A stretch of 19,084 bases of DNA from positions 1 to 19,084 of the forward strand of contig SXHT01000058.1 of the NCBI GenBank assembly GCA_005773095.1. The letters are read 5' to 3'. A program made the position numbers and the translations under genes. The notes under the pieces were generated by a model. It made no database searches and was not told the DNA's origin. It was given only the letters and a program-made list of their open reading frames with translations. Positions within the stretch are counted from its first letter, which is position 1. Every line of letters begins with the position of its first letter. Of this stretch, positions 7,201-14,800 are shown piece after piece. The stretch comes from Planctomycetaceae bacterium. Lineage in GTDB: Bacteria > Planctomycetota > Planctomycetia > Pirellulales > PALSA-1355.

Positions 7201-8823
7201 AGCCGCATCTATGGTGGCATCCATTTTCAATTTGCGAACCAAGACGGCCTGGCCGCGGGACGCGAACTCGCAAAGGGAGTGCTCTCTCGGTTTGCGACGA
7301 CAACCGACACCATCGCGCCCGCAGTGCTGATCGAATCGCCTGCAGCGAACCTCGTCATCAATAGCCCGTTCAATGTGACAGGGCGAGTCATCGACAATCT
7401 CGCTGGAGTCGCTAGCCTTCAATATGCGTTGGATGGTGGACCTTTGACGACGATCGCCTTTGACAGTCTCGGCCGATTCACGCTGCCGGTGGCCTTGCCA
7501 TTAAATGGCTCAGCCGATGGCCTGCATCACATTTCGCTTGTCGCGACTGATGCGGTTGGCAACATTGCGCAGCCCGTCGTGCTCGACTTTACTCTCGACA
7601 CGGCGGCCCCCGTGGTCAACATCGTGTCGCCGACCGTTGATACTGTGCTCGCGGCCGGCGCAGGTGTCGCAGGAATCGTCGACGGCACCGGAAGCGCGAT
7701 CGTCTCGCTTTCATACGCTTGGGATGGCGGCTCGAGCAGGCCCTTGCAAATCGACCAAGCCACCGGCAGTTTTGCGTCGGAGCTTGACCTGTCACGCCTC
7801 GCGGCGGGCAGCCATTCACTGGTCGTGACGGCGGTGGACGCAGCCGGTAATGCCTCAAATACATCGGTCAACGTTTCGCTCGCTGCGCGGATTCCCTTCG
7901 CGATCACAGACATCTCACCCCTGCCAGGCAGCCGCGATGTCGGCTCGACATTCCGGCCGCAAGTCTTCTTTTCGCGCCCGGTTAACCCGGCGTCGCTCAA
8001 TTCGACGAACTTTTTTGCCACCGACACGACCGGTGCCACGATCCCGGCCACGATCGTGCCCGCGCAGGACGGCACGTTCGCCTGGCTGTTCTTTAACGAA
8101 CCGTTGCCGGGGGCTTCGACGATTACGATCCATGTTGTCGGCGATACGATCTTGGCGCAAGCCGACGGCCAGCCACTCGATGCCGACCAAAACGGCGTCG
8201 CTGGCGGCACGCGTGAATCGCAGTTCACCACCGTTCCCCCTGAGCTGGTTCGCGACATGCTGCCGCCCGGCGTTTTGCAGCACACGTTCGACATTACTAT
8301 TCAAGCGCCCGGCGCTGCGACGTTCGGTGTGCCGCTGGAACTCACTTTCCCGAACGTCTTCGACGCGGCGCCGGGAACTCAACTGAACTTCCTCTCGTTC
8401 GACCATACGACCGGGCGACTCGTGATTGACGGCACCGCGACGGTGTCCGCGGACGGTCTTTCGGTGGTCACCGACCCGGGCAACGGCATCACGAAACCGG
8501 GCTGGCACGGCCTGCCGCCGCCCGGTGGACCCGTTGGGCCGAAGCCGCCACCGAAGCCGCCGCCGTTAGTGTGCGCACTGGATCAGCCAGTGCCGGCAGG
8601 GATCGCTTCGCTGGCCGCGCCAGCGGACGCAGTAGTTACTCGCGCCATGGGCATTAAAGGAGGGGGGGGACAGTCACTCAGGTTGAGGATTTCCTGTTCA
8701 CCTCGAACGAACAGGCGGGATTTCTCCGCATCAACAACCGGCAGCCACGAGATCCTTGCTTCCCCGAGCGCAGCGATTTGCTCGTCGATGTCACGGTCAG
8801 CGGTTCCGCGATGCAATTCCTAA
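4276..8823 (+). CDS. Giant surface protein, 5' part: Ig-like modules and haloperoxidase domain
   Basis: 1515 codons from ATG 4276; GGAG (4267-4270) sits five bases upstream. The N-terminus lacks a hydrophobic signal peptide but has LENRQMLS (22-29), the LExRxxLS motif of planctomycete surface proteins. A beta-rich module follows (about 35-150), then a dockerin-like pair of Ca loops (GDVNGDFRV at 157 and DVNLDGKID at 191). Ig-like modules fill about 222-615, with two clearly related copies at 5221-5510 and 5854-6125. The vanadium-haloperoxidase-type domain is at about 622-1005. More Ig-like modules follow (about 1014-1206), then a Big_5-like module (about 1208-1318), a module ending KPGWHGL, and a proline-rich linker (8514-8566). 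The last 50 residues (from 8671) look like out-of-frame sequence, because the true continuation lies in another frame after the G run at 8662-8669. Probably secreted or surface-bound; an adhesion-plus-enzyme role is inferred. Confidence 0.88.
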   Translation: MTRCKSSVAQRQRFHRSQLENLENRQMLSIVPPELEQPNLLAADIGFAHINGSIEAPGEVERIDFSIGSNFSLAGKNVRLGFFVERAETSAVDPHAVKIFDYRGKSVKTEVSSNDLRGLPESLVLADLKRGDYTIEVRGTSRRGPTGAFVLHVYLAGDVNGDFRVTTSDVNTIKNLDGTRIGSSKYREEADVNLDGKIDKKDQQLAKKNVGDSVSALPLSLTIDSISPAPVVLPGGVLATQQAASQVNGTATAGATVTLDKDGDGFDDGSVLVGAGGSYSLPATLVEGLNTLRVQATKSGSVSQTASIQITLDTQPPPTPSFNLDPNDDSVPVGDLQTTFATVKLIGATSPNTAVTLLQTGVTTISNGSGGFEFVGVALAMGENTFTTRATDAVGNQSTASVTITRLGGDTTAPTIVLVQLINDTGTSNADRISSDPRVSGYIIDENPITAFRAGFDATPEVSFLDVLVEFQPDATFSFNVARLEAINGGPLLDGAHTLHLQATDSKGNVSGVVDFVFTLATIAPLAPQFDLSATSDTGTIGDHVTSAARVTLTGQAAPNQAMELVGLDRTTISSNTGQFVFADVGLSMISNVFMVRTTDVAGNTSEFTRTIERLNENAQPDSVLRWNLIALDALRTDASTPPFASRLLALMHLAIYDVVAAIEKTAPYYVLQTAPADTSPDAAIASAAYEVLRDYLPGRLALLDQARASALGEVLDGSAKTDGIALGQSIATAILHLRAADGWEDYVDYQPGIAVGQWQPTGPMFDVALLPQWANLEPFAMDQPDQFRPPGPPSLGSVEYATAFNEVKTLGRIDSTLRTAEQKQIARFWADGPGTYTPPGHWNQIASDVAQLQGNSLSTNARLMAQLNVAMADATIVAWDAKYHYDTWRPVTAIQSAADDGDPLTEADSAWQPLLITPSFPEYVSGHSTFSGAAAEILTELLGGNVSFTIDSFGLPGVERSFSSFQTAAEEAGQSRIYGGIHFQFANQDGLAAGRELAKGVLSRFATTTDTIAPAVLIESPAANLVINSPFNVTGRVIDNLAGVASLQYALDGGPLTTIAFDSLGRFTLPVALPLNGSADGLHHISLVATDAVGNIAQPVVLDFTLDTAAPVVNIVSPTVDTVLAAGAGVAGIVDGTGSAIVSLSYAWDGGSSRPLQIDQATGSFASELDLSRLAAGSHSLVVTAVDAAGNASNTSVNVSLAARIPFAITDISPLPGSRDVGSTFRPQVFFSRPVNPASLNSTNFFATDTTGATIPATIVPAQDGTFAWLFFNEPLPGASTITIHVVGDTILAQADGQPLDADQNGVAGGTRESQFTTVPPELVRDMLPPGVLQHTFDITIQAPGAATFGVPLELTFPNVFDAAPGTQLNFLSFDHTTGRLVIDGTATVSADGLSVVTDPGNGITKPGWHGLPPPGGPVGPKPPPKPPPLVCALDQPVPAGIASLAAPADAVVTRAMGIKGGGGQSLRLRISCSPRTNRRDFSASTTGSHEILASPSAAICSSMSRSAVPRCNS
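6142..7293 (+). other. Vanadium-dependent haloperoxidase / PAP2-superfamily domain
   Basis: Inside the giant protein, residues about 622-1005 carry every vanadate/phosphate-binding residue known from fungal vanadium chloroperoxidase (K353, R360, S402-G403-H404, R490, H496), with matching local spacing. They are K883 and R890 in KYHYDTWRP, S926-G927-H928 in EYVSGHSTF, and R977 and H983 in RIYGGIH. The helix opening with RWNLIALDALR and HLAIYDVVAAI fits the helical bundle of this fold. Such domains either oxidise halides with peroxide or act as acid phosphatases. The KYxxxxWRP and EYxSGHSTFS context favours the haloperoxidase group. Which halide, if any, is used cannot be read from sequence. 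Confidence 0.85.
8656..8670 (+). other. Poly-G tract at the frame break of the giant gene
   Basis: AAAGGA is followed by eight consecutive G (8662-8669) and then ACAGTC. Upstream coding is in the frame of ATG 4276; immediately downstream, convincing coding (VTQVEDFLFTSNEQAGFLRI) is in the -1 frame. That frame is closed by a TAA at 8655-8657. One more G, or two fewer, would fuse the halves into a single protein of about 4178 residues. Read in the upstream frame, G-GGG-GGA (8664-8670) also has the X-XXY-YYZ form of a -1 ribosomal slippery site. AAAGGAGG (8656-8663) resembles a Shine-Dalgarno sequence. Confidence 0.85.
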
Positions 8824-11800
8824 CCGGTCTCAGGACAGACAGGTTCCGCCTGGAACCGAACGAGCCCCATCCGATCGATATTTTCCCCAAGAACTTTGGG
8901 CTGTCGACAAAGGATCTCAGCCTCGACTTGCGCTATTTTGACGGAGATCGGCTTTATGGGGCGAAGGTCACGGTGGAGATTCGGAACTGGAGAGGTGAGC
9001 TGCTGGCCAACCAAATACGGCCGTTCTACGTCTATCGCTACGTGGACGCCTCGGATGCGAACCCCAACGACGGACGGATCGAGTTCCCCGACACGCTGAC
9101 TGAGGGCAACATCGAACGCATTCGTACGGTGAACTATTTTGGCGAGGTGACAGCGAGGCCTCGAAATCTCAACACTGTCCTGCCGACGCCTGGCAACTTT
9201 GTTTTTCGCTCATTCGAAGACATTGTTTTTGATCCCCTCGCCAACGGCGAGCACTCCGGCAGTCTTACATTGACAACCCCAGGTCCGGATTCGAGACTCA
9301 TTCCCAATAGCGGACTGACATTAGTTGGCAAGGGTGTTCCGAAGATTGTCCTCTCCGCCAATCTGGGTCAGTTGGAGACAGTTCTTGAGCAGCTTGCCGA
9401 CAACGGCAGCTCGTATGTTGTTGAGATCCCCTACCGGGGTGACCGAGGAAATTCATTCAAGCTTGCACTGGGCGGAAACCAAACCAGATCTCTAATCACC
9501 GACGAAGCAGACGACAAAGTAAGGGACGCGATTGCGGCCCTCCCGGGAGTCGGTGCGGGCAATGTAATTGTCCACAGCACCACGTCGAATGAAACGGAAG
9601 TTATCAGCCAGGGTTTCAAAGTGTTCACGCGCAATTACACCGTCAGCTTTACAGGATCGCTGGCCAAGAATACTCCGCCGCTCACTATCGTCGACGTCTT
9701 TCCCGACCGCTTTCTCGACGCGCCCGCAAACGTCACTCGTAGCGTGCGCGAGTCGCCGGCAGCGCTCACGGTCAACGAACGGCAACTGATCGACACGCCG
9801 GCCGAGCGTACGGCGTTTGCGCAGGACGTGCTAACTGCTCTGCGTGCAGAATTCGCGCTCACAGGTTCGGACATTGAGATTTCGGATGCCGCCGGGCCGA
9901 CTTTCCACAACTTGGACTGGACGACGACGATCCGGCCGGGCATTTTAGGCAATGCCGAACAGGTGACCTTGGGAATCTTCAACGAGTTGAAAAGCGTACT
10001 GGGCGAAATCGGCAAGTACAATCGGGTCCAACAATCCTTTGTGTTGGCAGCCGCTTTCAACAAGTTTGCGCAAATCGGCGTCAACCCTAGAATATTCGTT
10101 AATTCGGTTTTTCAAGGCGCGCCCGGTGTGCCACCGGATTTTTCGCGCGACCAGCTTATCAACCTGACGGCAAGCACTGCAGCTCACGAATTCGGCCATA
10201 CGCTCGGGCTGGTGCACACCGGTCGAGCCGAAAGAGTACCAGTTGCCAATGAGGTGCAGACGATTACGCTCGCGGGCGGCGCCGCCAACGACACCTTCGT
10301 ATTAAACGTCGCCGGCGAGCTGATTGCCCCCTTGCCGCGAACAGCCACCGCCGCCGACGTCGAACGCCTGCTGAGGGACACGGCTACACTAGGCGGAAAT
10401 GCCTTTGTCGACGGCCTCGATGGTGGGCCGTATACGATTCGCTTCTTCGATCCCAACCGTCCCGATTCGAAGATATTCGAAGGGGCGGATATGCCGCAAA
10501 TTATTGGCGGGGGCTCAGGAACCCTTACCGTCATGCATGGCACGGTCACCCAGGGCTCCCGAAGATATCAAGACTCAAGCGTTGTGAAGATCGGCAGCGC
10601 CCGGGGTAGCCAGGACCTGATGAACGCCGGCCATGCGCTGGATACGGTTTCGTTTTTGCCGCAAATGTCCGGAATGGGACTCAAGCTCGCTAGTCGTGGG
10701 ACGTGGTCGCTTTCGGACGCCCTGACTTACCTCAGCGTGATGACCCAGTCGCATAAAAAGGGTTTGTTTCAAGATTTCGGCTCATTCGACGACGGCGACG
10801 CCGGGGCACGGGATCAGGACGAGCTCTTGATCGATGGCCGCCGATTGGCTGTCCTGGACTCCGAAGGGTTTGTGCTCGCCCCTCAGACGGATTTCGGTAC
10901 CGTGACGAGCGACGGCCCCGGCAATCAGCAAGCCACGCGTCGATTCACCCTCTTCAACTTCGGCAGTGAAGACGTGGCCGTTCGCAGCATTCATCTGAGT
11001 CAGGGTAACGACCAATTCTCCGTCCCGCCGATGCCGTTCACAACGATCCGGCCGGGCGAAACGCTCGATGTGGATGTGACCTTCGATCCGCGGTTTAGCG
11101 GCTTGGCAGCGGGCGCCCTTTCGATCGATTCCGATGCCGAAGGCTTTAATGGGCGATTCGAGCTGGTCGGCGTTGGGGAACGGACCACGGCGGAATTGCG
11201 CGACGACCTGCTCAACAACAACAACTTCGGCGGCAGCGCAGTCGGTCAGTTTCTCGAAAGGCCTAGCCGCGGCGCAATCTTGACCAACTATGGCGTTTTG
11301 CCGGTCACGATCGCCGATGTTCGCATGGCGGCCGGGCCGGGTGACAACGAGTTTCTTGTGGGCGCATTCCCGTATCCAGTCACTCTCCAGCCGGGCGAGT
11401 CCCATGAAGTGCTGATGCAGTTCCGGCCCAGCGCGGCCGGGTTCCGGCGGGGGGTGCTGGAGATTCTCTCCGACGATCCGCACTCGCCGCTCATCCGCAA
11501 GCCGCTGGTCGGCACCGGCCTCGTCGAGGGCAATCTCGATTATGGCAACGACTTCGTGGCTGTGGAGCAGGCCTTTCTAGATACACGCGGCGGCCTTGGG
11601 ACACTCCTCGGCAGGCCGGCCCCGACGGTCCTGCGGACACGCAGTGATGCGGGCGGCAACTGGGAGTTTTTCCTCGGGCCGGAAGCCCTGGTCCATATCG
11701 CCACGTTCGATCCCGTGAGCGGGCTCATTGCTCACAGCTATGCCAGGACCAATCCCTCCGGCCAGCGGACGGACTTCAACATCGGCGCGTTTCACGCCAG

Positions 11801-14800
11801 CAGCCAACCCGACACCGACGGCGACGGCCTGCCGGACGACGTCGAGTTCGCCGTCGGCACGTCGGTGGATAGCCTCGATACGGACGGCGACGGTATCAGC
11901 GATTTCGCCGAAGTCAACCAAGGGCTCAATCCGATCGACGACCGGCCCACGATCACGGGCGTCGTCGCCGCACTCGGGCTCGCGAGTCCCGCGTCGGCCA
12001 ATGACATCACCTTGGTCGCCGACACGCAGGACATCAGCCGAGTGACTGCCTTCCTGGCCACTGCGACCGGGCTGGCAATCGCCGACGTGACCCAGTTCGA
12101 TCGGCCGCTGCTGCTGAGCGAACTCACTTTGCCAGGATCCAGCATCGACGTGGAGGTAGATCCGCAGCGGCAACTCGCCGCCGTGGCTACCTTTCAGGGC
12201 GGGCTGCACCTGATCAATGTGTCCGACCCCACGCGGCCGGTTCTGCTGCAAACCATTCCGATCAATGCCAGTCGTGTGGCACTCTTTGACGGCCTGGCCT
12301 ATGTAGCCGTGGGGAATGAAATCCAGAGCTTTGATGTCTTTTCTGGCGACCCCGTCGAGACACTCTCGCTGGGAGATGGTGATGTACGCGGCTTGCGCCG
12401 CGAGGGGTCGCTGCTCTTCGCCATCAACGCGTTTGCCACTGGGAGCAAGATCCACGCGATCGACCTGGCCGGGCTGGGGATGGTCGCACGGGGATCGCTC
12501 AGTCTTCCGCGTTTCGGCGGCGATTTATTCGTCGCCGATGGCGTCGCCTGGATTGCGGTCAGAGAGGGGGCCATCGGCCTCATGACCGTTGACGTGTCGC
12601 AGCCGGACAACCTCCAGTTGCTCGCCGACACTGACCGCGGCACAAGACAGGTCCAGGGCATCGCGCTCAACGGTTCCGGGCTAGGAATTATTGCCGGCCG
12701 AGACTTTTCCGGGTCCGTTGGTGGTAACGGGTCAGCGATGGTAGTCATTGCCGACGATCCGACCCGGACAGCCCCCTTGTTCACCCAGTTCGGTCTTCCC
12801 CGGGACGGGCTGGCGGTGGCGCTTTCGTCCGGCCTGGCCTACATCGCGGACGGCATAGCCGGGCTGCAGGTGCTGAACTTCCTGGCTTTCGACCAGGGCA
12901 CGACTCCGCCGGACGTGACGCTTGGCGGCCTCGACACGGATCTGGACCCCGTCAAGCTCGGCATCCAGATGCTGGAAGGATCCACGGTGACCCTCTCGGC
13001 CCGCATCACGGACGATGTGCAAGTGCGCAGCGTCGAACTGCTGGTGGATAGCGTCCGCGTCAGCATCGACGTTTCCTATCCCTACGATCTCACGACGACG
13101 CTGCCCACGATCCTGCAAACGGGCACCGAGGCCTTGCTGCAGGTGCGCGCCACCGATACCGGAGGCAACGTCCGCCTGTCGGACCCGGTCGTCATCGAGG
13201 TCTTAGCTGACCTGATCCCGCCAACCATCGTGACGCTCGATCCGCCCGACGGCAGCACGCAGCCCGTCTCGCGGCGGCGAATTTCGATTCGATTTTCCGA
13301 ATCCCTCGACCCACTCGCGGCAACGGCCAGCAATTTTGAGCTCCTCGGACCTGGCGGCGTCGTCGCGCCGCTGTCCGTGCAGGTTCGTCAGAGCAACTCG
13401 CTGCTCGATCTGTACTACCCACCGCTGTCCGAAGGCAGCTACCAACTTGTCATTCATGCGCCCTCGGTCACCGACCGGGCGGGCAACGCGCTGGGTGCGG
13501 GCGATCTCATTTCCAGCTTCCGCATTGCCAGCATCGTGCGCCAGCCGACCATTCAATGGATCAACCCGGCCGGTGGTTTCTGGGACGACCCGGCCAATTG
13601 GGATGACGGCCGCCTGCCTGGTACGGACGACGATGTCCTGATCGACATGCCCGGCGACTCGACGATCACCTTCCGTCAGGGCGACGTGCAAATTCGCAGC
13701 CTCGTCTCGGAGAATCCCTTCAGCATCACCGGAGGCAGGCTGGTCGTCAGTGAGACAATCCAGGTCAACGACTCCTTCACGTTGCGGGGTTCGGTCTCCT
13801 CGAATATCGCCACGCTCAGCGGTGTCGTGCTACGCGGCAGTGGCGGCCAGGGGCTGACGATTGGCGGATTCAGCCGCCTCGAAGCGGCGACGATTCTGAC
13901 CGACCTGACGATCACCGAGCCCGGCACGCAACTGCGAATCAAGAACGGGCTGGCGCTGCTGGGAACGGCGACGCTCGGCCCCAGCAGCGGTGTCGCAATC
14001 GGTTTTGAGGGGTCGCAGCAGGTGACTTCCGGGACGTTCGTGCTTTCGGCGCCGGCAGGCACTTTTGGCCCGAGCCTGGAGGCGCTGGGAGTGGCCACGG
14101 TTACTTTCGGCAGCGATGTGGTGGTCCGTGGCAACGGCGTCATCGGCCAGCAATCCTTCTTCGCCCAGGACAATAAGCTGCACTTGATCAACCACGGCAA
14201 GATCTCCGCCGACGTGTCCGGCGGCGGTATCATCACGCGCGCGGAATCACTGACGAATCACGGCATTATCGAGGCCAAGGCCGGCGGCTACCTGGTCGTG
14301 GGCGACAAGACCTGGACCAACACGGTCACAGGCCGTATTTCGGCCTCGGACGCGCGCTTCCCAAACTCTACTTCTCAGCTCGAACTGGGGTCCAGCACCA
14401 CCACGTCCTGGTCCAACGCCGGCGTCATTGATCTGACCAACACCTTTGCCTGGTTCATGAGGGCTCTCTCAAGTATCAATCAAGTTTGGTCGAATACGGG
14501 AACGATCCTGATCAAGAATTCAAATGTCGAATTCAACGGCCGGTTCACCAGCGCCGACGTCGAAAACGTGCGCCAGAATGACAACGGACTCAGGTTCATT
14601 CTCATTCGGGGCAGGATGGACAACACCGGCCGCACGTTCACTTTCACTGCCCAGACCGGCTCCTATTACCTCGCGGAAGGCGGCCGGATCGTTGGCGGGA
14701 CGCTGAATGTGGCCGGTCCCGCTGCCCGGCTCGGATTTGGTTCGAATGGGAGCGGCGGAGGCTTTTTGGATGGTGTGACGATCAACGGCGACATCGAACT

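Noticed and set aside
7527..8294. Long minus-strand open frame opposite the giant gene
   Set aside because: It lies wholly antisense to confident Ig-like coding; its composition (many S, T, P, A) is that of a GC-rich shadow frame and no domain is recognisable.
11577..12455. 292-codon minus-strand open frame
   Set aside because: Antisense shadow of the thrombospondin-3 and propeller region; Arg/Gly/His-rich with no motif and no ribosome site.
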